From Spongilla lacustris (Eukaryota; Porifera; Demospongiae; Spongillida; Spongillidae), in the NCBI GenBank assembly GCA_949361645.1, contig OX442425.1, positions 2,472,171 through 2,536,170 of the forward strand: a stretch of 64,000 bases of DNA. Direction: 5' to 3'. The translations under genes were made by a program, and so were the position numbers. The notes beneath the pieces were generated by a model. The model had not been told where the DNA came from. It ran no database searches and was given only the letters and a program-made list of their open reading frames with translations. Shown here piece by piece: positions 42,474 through 54,500 of the stretch. Numbering within the stretch: the stretch's first letter is position 1; each line of letters starts with the position of its first letter.

Positions 42474-42642
42474 TGTCGTAGTATACACCTACATATCAAT
42501 AGTCTAGTCATATAAGACATGAACTTGATTGTATTCGAATGCACTTAAACGGTCTGTGCAGGCATGCAGCAGTATCAACATGATGATACGTATAATGACC
42601 TTTCCGATATATAACAAGCGTTCTGGATACCTGCAATGCATC

Positions 42643-43675
42643 ATGGCTGTGCTTAACGACAGTAAATATGACGAAGCTGTGATCGATGCACAATCTTGCG
42701 GCAATACAACTGCAAGTCTGTCCCCTCAACAGAATAATGTCCTTCTTATCATTCGGGCCTCTGCAGGCTGTGCCGCCGTTGTTGCCTGCGCGATGGCCGC
42801 TATCCTTGTCCTCATTCGAAGACTTTACAAGCAGTTCGTTTACCGCTTGGCGCTGTATCAAGTCCTAAGTTCACTGCTCTTTGCAGCACTGCAAGTGCTT
42901 CAGCTGGTCTTCCTCAATTACCAGAAGAATCCGGACGCTTACCATCCATTGTGTCTCGTTGTTGCATTTCTCCACCTCTGCTCCATGTGGATAAAACTAT
43001 CGCTCACAGTATGGGTCACGTTTCATCTCTTCTGTTTTGCAGTGTTTTCCAGAAACTTTAAAAGACTCGAGCCTCTTTACATTGTGTCGTCACTTTTGGT
43101 GCCTGTACCGATTGGTGTCGTACCGTTCATCACCAAATCGTATGGACTTCTCGAATCGTGGTGCGGTATTGTAGGTAGCAAGAACGGATGTCCTTACTTT
43201 GGTGGTGTCATGCAGCAGTTTTTCCTTTGGTACGTTCCAGCGTTGATCATGCTGTTTGTTGAGTTTGTGACGATAATTGTAATGATGACCACATTAGCCT
43301 GCTACGCGCATCACAAAAAGATAAATAGCAGCGCGAAGCAAGCCATCAAGCAGATGTTACCCCTTGTCGCCTATCCCACTACCTTCTTTGTGCTTATCAT
43401 ACTGCCATTCGCCACCCGCGTGTATGGAGCTATTCAACACTCGCCTAACTACATTGTACGGTCTTCTCCTCGCCACCGCGCTTTGCATTCCTGCGTATGG
43501 TTTTATCGCAGGACTAACTCTGCTGTTGCACATATGTGTTATTACATTGTCTCGCCGTAAAGTCGGCTTTAGGTATGGGGCCATTGTTAACGACAGTTTG
43601 GTTACATTTAGAGAAGAGACAGCTGTTTCAGTTAGCAGTAATTCAAGTGATTCATTTAGTTCACATACTGTGTAG
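42643..43675 (+). pseudogene. Seven-helix receptor (cAMP-receptor/GPR157-like style), one frameshift
   Basis: The favoured start is ATG at 42643 (ATCATGG context); an upstream in-frame ATG lies at 42529. A short N-terminus with a CGNTT glycosylation site precedes helices read as TM1 LLIIRASAGCAAVVACAMAA, TM2 YQVLSSLLFAALQVLQLVFL, TM3 LHLCSMWIKLSLTVWVTFHL, TM4 IVSSLLVPVPIGVVPFI, TM5 FFLWYVPALIMLFVEFVTII and TM6 LPLVAYPTTFFVLIILPFA. TM7 (TLYGLLLATALCIPAYGFIA) and a serine-rich tail to a TAG at 43673-43675 are in the +1 frame. The frames change at about 43455, between TM6 and TM7. A 1-bp indel, real or a sequencing error, would explain this; read as one frame, the protein loses TM7. Ligand unknown. 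Such receptors are expanded in sponges; that link is inference. Confidence 0.7.
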
Positions 43676-43914
43676 TTGTACTGCATGCAATGCAAGTACT
43701 TACATGTATATGTTTGCAATTCATGCGTACGCATTTGTTATTGCTCGTGAATGCATTGGTATACAAATCAGATTGGTACAGATGTAGGTTTTGCATGTTG
43801 CCGCGGAGTAAAAAGGAAGAAAACAAGTTCAAGGGATTGCGGAAATTATATTGTCGGAGGCATGGCTGTCCCCCTGGGAAAAGTGTCCCTTAGGACATTC
43901 AGAACTTACATGTA
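43676..43914. other. 3' flank of receptor
   Basis: No gene is recognised. The sequence runs into the retroelement remnant at about 43915. Confidence 0.4.
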
Positions 43915-45496
43915 TATACCAACCAGGGAAGCAACTTTACGTCACAGCTGCCGCTGATATACCAACTGTTGCACGTGCATCCGATACGGACTACTCCTTA
44001 CCATCCACAGACGGACGGGCTGGTGGAGAGGTTCAACAAGATCTTAAAGGAAATGCTGAGGAAAAAGTTGCTGCAGATGATGGGGTAAACTGGGACAAGT
44101 GGATGCCATACCTACTATTTGCCTACCAAGAAGTTCCTCAGGATTCCACGGGTTTTTCCCCCTTTGAGCTTCTGTATGGTCGTGCAGTACGCGGACCGTT
44201 GGACATACTGAAGGAGTCATGGAAGGAACCAAAGAAGTGCAGTGATAATGTGGTCTCCTATGTGTTGGCAATGCAGGACAAGCTGGCAACAATGGCTAAG
44301 ATGTTTAAGGGCAACTTGGAGAGAGCACAGCAAAAGCAGAAACTATGGAACTGAAACTGGGTGATCTGGTGCTGGTTCTACTCCCTACCTCAAGCAGCTC
44401 TTTGACGGCCCAGTGGAAAGGCCCTTATCCTGTTCTGTACAAAGCCAGCAGCATCAACTATGCAGTGGACATGCATGATACTTGGAAGCAGGAGAGTACC
44501 TTCCACATCAATATGCTAAAAAAGTGGAATACACCTACCTATGGGAACTACTGGGCTGATGTGGATGACGAAGAGAGTAGTGAGGATGATATCCCTGAGT
44601 GGAGAGGTAGTGAGAAAGGTGAACCAACTGTGGGGGATCAGTTATTGGCAGTCCAGAAGTCTCAGCTGAACAAGGTGTTAGAGAAATTCTCGGATGCGAT
44701 GAGCAGTACCCCAGGACGGACAGCAGAGATGGAACACCAATTAAGTCACTACCACGGGAACAAGGCCAGTCAGACTTACTGAGACCTGGTAGAAAAGGAC
44801 AAGTGGGCAAGAAGGATGGCACACTTTGTTTGTGTGTTGACTACCGAAGGCTGAACAGTGAGTTGCTAGCTGATGTGTACCCCATGCCGAGGTTTGACGA
44901 TTTGATCGACTGGTTGGGAAAGGCAAGGTACATCAGTACCCTAGACCTCACTCATGGGTACTGTCAGGTACCAATGGCAAAGGCATTTACACCTAGCAGC
45001 ATTCACAACGCCTTTTGGCCTCTTCCAGTTTAGGGTGATGCCTTTTGGCCTTCATGGGGTTCCAGCAACATTTCAGCGGCTCATGGACAAGGTCCTGCAA
45101 GGTCTGGAGGACTATGCAGCTGCTTATATCAATGACCTTGTGATACACAGTACCACTTGGGAGGAACACTTGACACAGATACAGACAGTATTCCAGCGCC
45201 TATGGTTGGCTGGGCTCACGGCAAAGCCCCAGAAGTGCCAGTTAGGAATGTCAAGATGTGTGTATCTTGGACATGTGGTGGGCAGTGGCCTGGTGCAACC
45301 TGAGAGGAGTAAGGTGCAAGGTGTGAAGTCTTTTCCCACCCCTACTACTAAGAAGCAGGTTCGATGTTTCCTGAGAATGACTGGCTACTACAGGAATTTC
45401 ATCCCGGACTATGCCAGTATTGCAGCACCTCTAACAGACAGAATCACTTCAAAAGTCTGTAATGCTTGTAGGTGTGAGTGTAATTTTAGCATGTAG
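43915..45496 (+). pseudogene. Gmr1-type Ty3/Gypsy remnant, integrase upstream of RT
   Basis: Read across frame changes, the order is integrase core (NQGSNFTSQL at the second Asp position, here Asn; YHPQTDGLVERFNKILKEML with Glu), FAYQEVPQDSTGFSPFELLY, a C-terminal binding region (GDLVLVLLPTSSSSLTAQWK, then STFHINMLKKW), a linker (QLNKVLEKFSDAMSSTPGRT), then RT: KKDGTLCLCVDYRRLN, ISTLDLTHGYCQVPM, FQFRVMPFGLHGVPATFQRL, AAYINDLVIHS (YIDD changed to YIND) and CVYLGHVVGSG, ending near DYASIAAPLT. Integrase before RT is the hallmark of the Gmr1 branch of Ty3/Gypsy. Both active sites carry substitutions, the RT leader is deleted near 44780, and no LTRs are visible. Confidence 0.85.
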
Positions 45497-48197
45497 CTTG
45501 AATACGCTCTTGTCTGCTGATCAATTGCAATAAGGGTGTGGAGGGTTGGCTATAAAGGTGTCATGTCAGCAAGCAGCCTATACTCATATTCAACAGACAT
45601 TTGATCACAACATCCTTATCTGCATGTTAGCTCAGTGTTCTTGTATGGGCAATTGCATGGATCGAAACAGTGCATGGCCAGCTATATCAATAATTAAAGG
45701 CCAATGTATGTATATGCATGCCAGTTATTATAATTGGTAAAAACATATTTACCCTTCTCATTTTAGTTCAAGTCATGATGACTCCAAAAGTTGCTGTTAT
45801 TATTGCATGAAAGAATGCAGAATACACAGTTTACCGATTGGGAAGTCTTGTCCCAGACACAATCTAAGGTTCTTAGACTGTTAGACTTAGTTTTAGGGGT
45901 TGAAATATGAAAACAATGAAAGCATATGCACAGTAAAATGCAAAGCTAACCTCAACTTAGACAAGGGCCTGAGCATGCAATCAAAGCCCTGGCATTTAGG
46001 GTGCAGAAGCCCAACGGTCCATTTCTGGGCCTGACTTGCATCTCCTTTGCCATTAATAGCCTGCTGTGCAGCAAAAATAAATTTCACCTGCTGAGGGCCA
46101 TAGCCTCCAATCCGGTTCAATAGTTTTAACTGGAAGAGTATTTCTTGAAAAAAAAATTGTTTCCTGTCCTCCCCCCCACCTCAAATCTACAAATACAAGT
46201 AATTTAGTGGAGATGGATGTTGGTACCTGAATGTAAGTGACAAATGTATTGGAAATCAAGAGTTGATTCGACCCTTTTGTATTATGTTAAAAAATAAACT
46301 GCACCTAGATTTCCATCTACATGTATACGCTGAAGATAGTGTAACCAAATGATCCCTTCATGTGAATGATATAACATGTGCCATATATCATCGTGCAGTA
46401 TAAATTACGTGGATGGATGGAGAGGGTGCATGTACATGTATTCATGCAATGACTCACTAAGAGCAGGGTCTTTGGAGATTATTGGTCAGAACAGGGTTAT
46501 GTTGAAAGGCGACATTTCAACTCTCAAGCCCAGATGTATGGTTGCCACCTGGAGATATAGGGAGATGCCACTTCAGGAATGAACACAACCTTCATCTAGC
46601 TGCTTATGGGACCTCCTCAAGATGCTTGATGATCACATTGCCCAAGCAAAATGCACACAAGGTGCATACCTTTCTGGTCAACGCAAAATAAAAAATGGAA
46701 ACCAATTTGTTTTAATCTGCAGAGGACCAATCTCCACCTGTGGATCTCATTGCCATACATACGAGGTAAGTGCTCATGATAATGATCAGTGCAGCTGCAC
46801 CCACAAGCACCAAAGACGTCCTTCGCTAGCATAGCACACAAGTGTAGAACAAAATACCTGCTACACCCAAAAGGAAATAAATGCAGCTTGTACATTTATA
46901 TGCATCCACCCATGCACATATCACACACATATACAAAATGGACATGCAAACATTCAGAACACACAAGAATATACCTGCACACAACAATTAACTGCATTAC
47001 TGTATTTGCAATCATCACCACCACCACTACCTAATACACTAGTTGCCCCATCACTGGCAGGATAGGTGGTGGATAACATTGAACGGTTCTATGGCCTCCT
47101 TTCCCCTAGCCAGAGGAAACTGATGAGACTGGCTGGTCTAACCTGTTGGCCACAATCCTGGCCAAAGCCCCCAAAACAGGAATGCTGGATATACCCCAAG
47201 CACCAAAAGATTCAACAGCCATAGGATGTATTGGGTATCTAAACCTTAATATCATGTTTTTATTTTCTTTGTTCCTCTGGCACAAAGTTGTTCAGTCTGT
47301 GAATGGTAGTAATTGAGAAGGTTAATGTGGGTTCAGCTGAGGACACTAACGCCCATTGTTAGAACTTGACCTCCAGACAAGTTTGTAATGAAGTGTCCAT
47401 GAAGAATGTATGGTTTCTCCAAATGGTAGTCTGATAAGACCACCAAAACAGTTGCATGGTGCCCAGACATACCCAGGTCATTATGACAAAATGAGTCTTC
47501 ACTTATCAAACAAGTTCCTCCTTGGGAAGCACTGAAAACCATGGCAAAGCATGTGTAGCAGAGAGCACTGTTAAAAAGTGGCTCAGTCAACTGGAAGTAT
47601 CATTGGTCTACCCAGAGCTGGAAAATGAGTCTTGGAACCATCTGGCTGTAGTCATAAACAGCTTTGTTTAACCCATTATTATTTGTAGTAGTAAATTGCA
47701 TGCAGCAAGAATGGGCTAGTCCCCTATCTTACACTGTGGCATTTGGTCTCATGAGATGCATGTTTAGCCTGCCATAGATTTCATTCAAGACTACAGACTT
47801 GCGCCTGCATGTTAGGATGGCATATCAGGAAACCAACTGGATGAGAGTGTCTACAACTTCCCTTCTCCAGACCCTATACATGTACGTCTGTTTATTTTGA
47901 ATGTGTACAAATTAATTAAGCTATACGTACAAAATATCAAAGCAGGTTATCAGAATAGCTCACATGGCCATATAAGGTGGCTAGAGCCAGAGGCTGAATT
48001 GCAGTGAGTAGATGTTGCACAGTCAGAGATTCTACATGTAAATAAGCAGCTGGCAATTGCCATGCTTTCTGTTGGACTTTCTTTCATCAATTACAAGGTT
48101 AGAAGCTGGAAGTGGTCTCACTCCAGGACTGGATCACACTTCAGCCGACCGCCTTTGAGATTATTTTATTTGATCACTAGTACAACTTGTTACACAA

Positions 48198-48243
<46 letters not shown>

Positions 48244-48551
48244 TTTTTATTTTTTTTTATTTTTATAATTTATAATTTTTATTATAACAACAATAATACA
48301 TTACACACAATGAAGTATATCAATAGTTTAAGACAGGACACATCTGGTGAGGATGGCTGTGGCGTTGGCTCTCACCAGGTGAAGGTTCAGCATTATTATA
48401 ATGCCTCAAATATCCACTTATTGTTACTATACGTAGCAATGATCCGCAGAGCAAACGGCGGGTGTATGCCATTTGTTCTAATTTATTCGTAGATTCTGAC
48501 GTAGTTGATACATAAGAAGGCGCGCACGCTAGGCGAAGTGAAAGCTGACCA
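45497..48551. other. Non-coding stretch with unassigned decayed frames
   Basis: No family is recognised. Frames at 46617-46895 (-), 46622-46834 (+) and 47333-47590 (-) lack known motifs. The stretch 47055-47130 reads on + as DNIERFYGLLSPSQRKLMRL, which looks coding-like and could be debris of an unidentified element or gene. An (ATT)n tract lies at 48198-48296. The last ~60 bp form the 5' flank of the PARP14-like gene. Confidence 0.45.
48198..48296. repeat. (ATT)n microsatellite and T-rich tract
   Basis: About 15 ATT units followed by T-runs and an imperfect TTTATAATTTATAATT tract. Confidence 0.9.
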
Positions 48552-48564
48552 ATGGCAACCGGAG
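48552..48564 (+). CDS. PARP14-like exon 1 (start codon exon)
   Basis: ATGGCAACCGGAG followed by the strong donor GTAAGT. It encodes MATG plus one base and joins in phase 1 to exon 2. A short first exon is inferred from its perfect donor and phase; the 5'UTR is unknown. Confidence 0.6.
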
Positions 48565-51500
48565 GTAAGTTATGGTCCGGTATACTAGACTGCATATGTG
48601 ATGAGCGTAGTTGTATCTGGCTGATGTATTGTGGACCTGCTAGCTAGCTATAGAGCGCGTATATGTGATAATTTTTTTTTTAAAATACACATGCAGCTGT
48701 GATAGCCGTTTATTAAGGTCAACGCGTTGGGGGTGCTGAATTTTCTTACCCTCAGCCTCTTGAAGCTATGCGTGCTAGCACTCCTCATGATCAGTTTAAC
48801 TATCCAGAGAAAGTAAACTAAGTGATAGGGTGAAGCTAGAAAGATTGGAGATCAGATTTACTTATTGTTTTTGTATACCTGCGATGTATCTTTGAATCGT
48901 ACGTCCACCCGTACCCGACACCCCTATCAATACTTACATGTACTTGCATCGATCGTGGAGTTGTGGGTTTGCTATGGACAGAGCTATGTACATTACCGTA
49001 TACTGACTACATGTAACTGCTTCAAAAATAAAATAAAATAAAATAAAACTTTAAGTAGCGTGCATATATGCATAGATATAATGTGAGCAGATCCAATGGA
49101 TGTGTGCCAAAGGTATTTGTGTTGGGAGTAGCACCATGAGACTCACGGGATGAGCTCAGGGAATTGGATAGCACATAGAATTGTTTTCATCCTGTCTGCC
49201 TGAGCATGTACATGTATAAGAACTAGGGAAAATTAATAAGCGCGTCGATTACTGACATCATAGATATTTTCCATGCTGCCATTTTGTAGCAACTCAAAGA
49301 ATGTAATATAAAGGTGAAGCCCTAAGCCAACTAGCACAATGCTTTTAAAGTTCGACTTAGCGACAAGCTCCTCTATTCGATTATTCATCGCGATTCTAAG
49401 CAAACTGTCCCATTTTCTTCGTGCGACCTATGACCTACTACTTTCATTACCAAAAACATCATTTTACGTAGGATCTCTATCGATATGGCTAGATCAACGA
49501 CATTAAGCCAGGCTCTAGCCTGCATTAATATCATTGACAGGTGGCAATACATTGAGCATAGAACCTCAGAGCATGGATTTAGTCGACTTTTTCAAACCTT
49601 AACAGAATACATGTAGGTACATCATAGACAACAAAAATTGTTACTTGGGCAAAAAGTTTTATTTCATGTTGAGCAAATTAATACATGTGTATTAAGTCTC
49701 GTTCATAGCCACGGATGGATTATATTGTAGTACTTGGGTCTGGGTACGAGAGTAGTTAATCTTATCAGCATATATGTAAAACGAATGAAATGAAATTAAT
49801 ATTGTCCAACATGGTTCTGGGGGCTAGGAACATTGGTGTCCTTTTCTGGAAATAATAGGGAGTTTTGGATACCCTCCAATACATTAGGCCTACATGTATT
49901 TGGGTGCTTGGTTTTTATTTCAAAAAAATAGGTGAATTGGTGATTTGAGTAAAACGTGAGGAAACAAGAAACTATACACTCATTACGACAAAGGTTTTTA
50001 TTATATTACAGATCTATGAAATAAACTGCTAAATGAAGGCATGTGATATCTACAATTTTTTGTTCCGTAATCCCTTGTTTCCTCACTTTTTTTTTTTACT
50101 CAATTGCTGTCTACATCACCTTTTATTTTGTTTCCGAGTCTGAATAAGGGTGTGTAACCTTTTACATAAATTGAAATACATGTAAAGTCCAATCGATTTT
50201 TCAGGTTTATAGCAACTTGCAAATCAGTTAAATCAAGTTTGGAGATTAATGCACTATTAAAGGTTTTTGCAGATTTTTACTTTTTTTAATATTGGAACAA
50301 TAAATCACAGTGTTTCAAGTCTATACATGCTTATCAGCTGCTTATGACAACTTAAAACTACAGTTACACGTGCCCTGTAAGATAGTATCCACAGGGACTG
50401 AAAATGAGACACATTCCAATATTACGCCACACCCACTGATGGGAATGATTCAATGCAGTGGATGGGAATTATAAGTGTTTCAAGCATTTTTTCACTGCAA
50501 ATCATGTTCCATTTTTTTTGTTTGCCGGTTAATCGCATTACTAAGAATGGAAATAGTAAGATTTTTAGCTTATTGATATAAAAACGAAAATGACTAATTT
50601 TCTAAACAGTTTTCAGCATGTCCACCCCACAGCTAGTGCTTGAAAGAACTAAAATGTTCCATTCAGATATGAAACACATATACATGTAGTTTGCATTCAC
50701 TGCCATTCCATTGTTTGAACAGCATGCCCCTCAATAATTCGATAAGTACTTAGCAGAACCAGCTAGAAACCTCATGGTGGAACACCGCTCCATACATGTA
50801 CATATGCCAATCAAGACATGTACGATATTCAAAATATCATGCTGAATGTCTCGAGAAGAGCCAGTGGACACCTGTGACCTGCACAAAAGAGTACGTACAT
50901 GTAGCATGTTTGATTAACACACTGCAGAGAGTGCAAACGTATTTAAATTGCTGTGCCCACAGCACTGCACTTGCACCGCGTATTTTGAGGGAAGGCACTG
51001 ATGGTTAATAGTAGTACCTTCAGCCGGGTCCCCAGACTACATCATAAATGCTCTTTTAACTGTTAATTAACCCATTTGTAAGCCTTTGTACAGGTGGGAA
51101 AAGCGAAGGGCATATAAAAAGGGGTAATCGAACCATGACACATAATCACATACCACTCACATGCCCATGTGAGGGCAAGAGCCTACTTTTCAATTTGGGC
51201 AATATGCTGCTCCATTAGTATCATTGGCCAAGAAATGTAAATAACAGCCCAGAACTCTCCATTATGTTGTTTCTGTGTAAGGACTGCTCCTAGGTCAAAA
51301 GAAAAAGCATCAGCCATAACCACTATTACCAGTTTGGGATTATAAAGTGTTAAAATTGGCTTCGTACTTATGGCCTTTGTAAAAGCTCTGTGTTTGCAGT
51401 TATCCGCATCTCTACCCACTTGTTATTACTGCATTAGTTCTAGCAGTGGTTTTGTCATCTTTTCCACACCATTGTCAATGAGGGTGTGTGATGGTAATTA

Positions 51501-54500
51501 TTATGCATGAGTTCATTGGCTTAGGTGGACAATTTATACATGCATTTAAATGTATAGTTGTAATAGCCAAAAATTAAACTTTTTAAATTTCATTTCACAG
51601 AAAAAGGACTACATGATTTTGGTATGCTGACTCATCAAACATTAAGAAGCTAAAATTTATTGTTGTGTTTTAAATGCTTGTCCTTTAGATGAATCACCTT
51701 CAAAAGACTCAGATGAAGGTTATTGAAAACTGCCATGCAATGCAAACATAATGTATCACATTGCAGTTTCATCTATTTCAGATTATATGACACCACCACC
51801 TGAATGGACAGATTCAGACATAGGTATGATGATTATGCAGAGTACAAGTACATGTATTATACTCTGGAACTATATCTCTGTTACAGTGAGGCATTAGCAT
51901 CAGTTTTGGAGAGTGCTGGTTTAGATTTAGTGGTAGTAGTGTAGTAATATTTCTTCTAGCACAATTTTACTTCTAGAGTTCTGTAAAGAATGCTTACGAA
52001 TGATTCATCTATACAATAATTAATTATACTCTTATGTAAATTGATGTCATGTGCTTTAACTGCTCTACTTCATGCAGAGATGATTGGAATGAAGCAAGTG
52101 AGAGAAATACCTCTAAAGCCACCACTTAGTATGGTACCACCTCCCATACTACCTACCACCAAAGCAAAGCCAAACAAAAAGTCCAGATTACTGGTGACAA
52201 CATCTGAACCAATTGAAACTGAACATTTGTCACTGTTGTTAGAGAAGGCAATGGGTATGAAAATCAATGAATATTTTTACATCAATTTTGTTGGAACCAA
52301 GGACTGTGTTGTTACTTTGGTAAAAAGCTTATCAGATGAAGGTATTTTTACTTTTTTACATGTATGTTATCAAATGGGTAAGGTGGCGAGGTTGGTACAC
52401 CTTTACATTTGTCTGTACACGTAGTGAAGGGTCTAGTTAATGGCTCAGTTATGCAGATTAGACCTACAATGTTACATAATATGCTAAATAATAGATGGAT
52501 GTGTGTTGTGTATATATAATTATATAATATATAATATATTATTATTATTATTATTATATATATAATCATTATATATACATTTTATGTTTCCTACAAAATG
52601 AGCCATCAAAATGTCATTAAATTGCACAAAGAATAACATGTAAAAGTGTGCATTAAAAATATTCTACCATGACAATAAAATCATTTCAACAATACACGTA
52701 GATAAATAATACTTTTTGATACGCATTATTTACTCTAAAAATGTTTGAACAATGTTTGACTAAATATAAAATAATATTTCAGAGGTTGAATTATTGATTA
52801 AACAAATTGAAACCAAGCCGCTCAAGATAAATATTAAAGCAACTGCTATTTATGGCTGTCAGCTACTTCTTTCTGAGCTACCGTCCATTCAAATGGCTCA
52901 CCTTGAATTATTAATTGAGAAGATGATTGGACAAGAGAATGAATTTACCTTGAAGCAATTGAAAAATAATACCACAGCATTATTGGAATTTAGGAAAAGT
53001 ATGCCCGATGAAGGTATGCACATATTGTATATTATAATCCTTGTACATGTTGATTGTAGTGCTTGTTTATATTGCTTTTCCAGACATTGATGCAGTTGTA
53101 GCAGTACTGACTAGTACTAAAGTGAAAGGTACCAATATACAAGTGCAGACACTGGAACTACCATATGTAGAAGCATCAGCAAGTATATCTCTACCATGCA
53201 GACTGCTTTTGTCAGGGTTCTGTTCTGTTGATATTGATCACCTTGGCCTGCTTATTGAAAGAACTGTGCCATTAGAATACAATACTGATTTTTTTCTTGC
53301 AGTACACAATGCTTCAGTATTGATGACATTGAAACAGCAATTATCAGAGAAAGGTATGTGCACATGTCTGCAAATATGTGTTTTTAATTAGAATCAATGC
53401 TATTGCAGTGTTTTCACCTTTCCATGTGGTGTGACGCTCATCTATTTATTTGCTTTGCTGGATCCAATTTTATTCAAAGTGCTATATGTATGATGATTCA
53501 TTAATGCTCATGCTGCAATTGTTAAAGACATATAATGTATAGGTAGCTAGTGTTGCATTGAATCTGTCTTCAGCAAGTACGTGTAGCAACCACCAAGATG
53601 CAATTGCCAGAATAAATGATATAATAATGTATGTTCAAAATTATTTCATATCCTCAAAGCTACATGTATTTTGAAATGAATTTTCATGTGGCAATTATAA
53701 ATGGCACCTACAAGTATATAAGCATATGAATTCAATGACTGAGCGGTAATATTCTGTTATGTACAATTTTGAGCCCTTATACATTTGTAACACTTCACCC
53801 TCTTTATTTTTAAATTGAATGCTTTCAATGTATGAGCATCATAAAATTATATCAATCAACCACCACATAAAAAAAAACAGTACTGCATGTAGCATTTGCA
53901 TCGCGTATGGGAGTCAGATTTTCAATGTGTAAAATAATGTTGTGCTTTCTTGAAAAAAATTTTTTGGCATTGATGATAGGCACAGTGCATGATTTATAGA
54001 AATGATGAATAGAAAAAATATTGGTAGCACCACCCAGCATTATACCTTGTTTGCAGAACAAAACAAGATTATTACACTGCTGCAAGAAGTGGAAGTAAAA
54101 GGTTCTTTTCTTAATGTGAAAGTGTTGAATGATGAAATTTCAAGTGCTCCTCCAACTATGCTTCTTATTTCCAATATACCTCCAAACTGTGAGCTTGATC
54201 ATCTTGAACTGCATTTGGAAAAGTCCCTTAAAATGGACTTAGAAGATCACTTCACTTTGACCCCACATCTTACAAACTCATCTGCTTTGGTTACATTCAA
54301 AAAATGCTTAACATCACAAGGTACATCATGTACATGTTACAGTGTTTGTTTTTAAGTTCTTTGTGCTAATATTTTATTATACATTGTCTGTTCCACAATA
54401 AAGGAAGATTGCAACTGATTACAAAATAACAAAATAAACAACAAGGAAACTTTTTCTGGTGAAAACAAATTATAAAACTGTAATTTTAAATTATTTGTCT

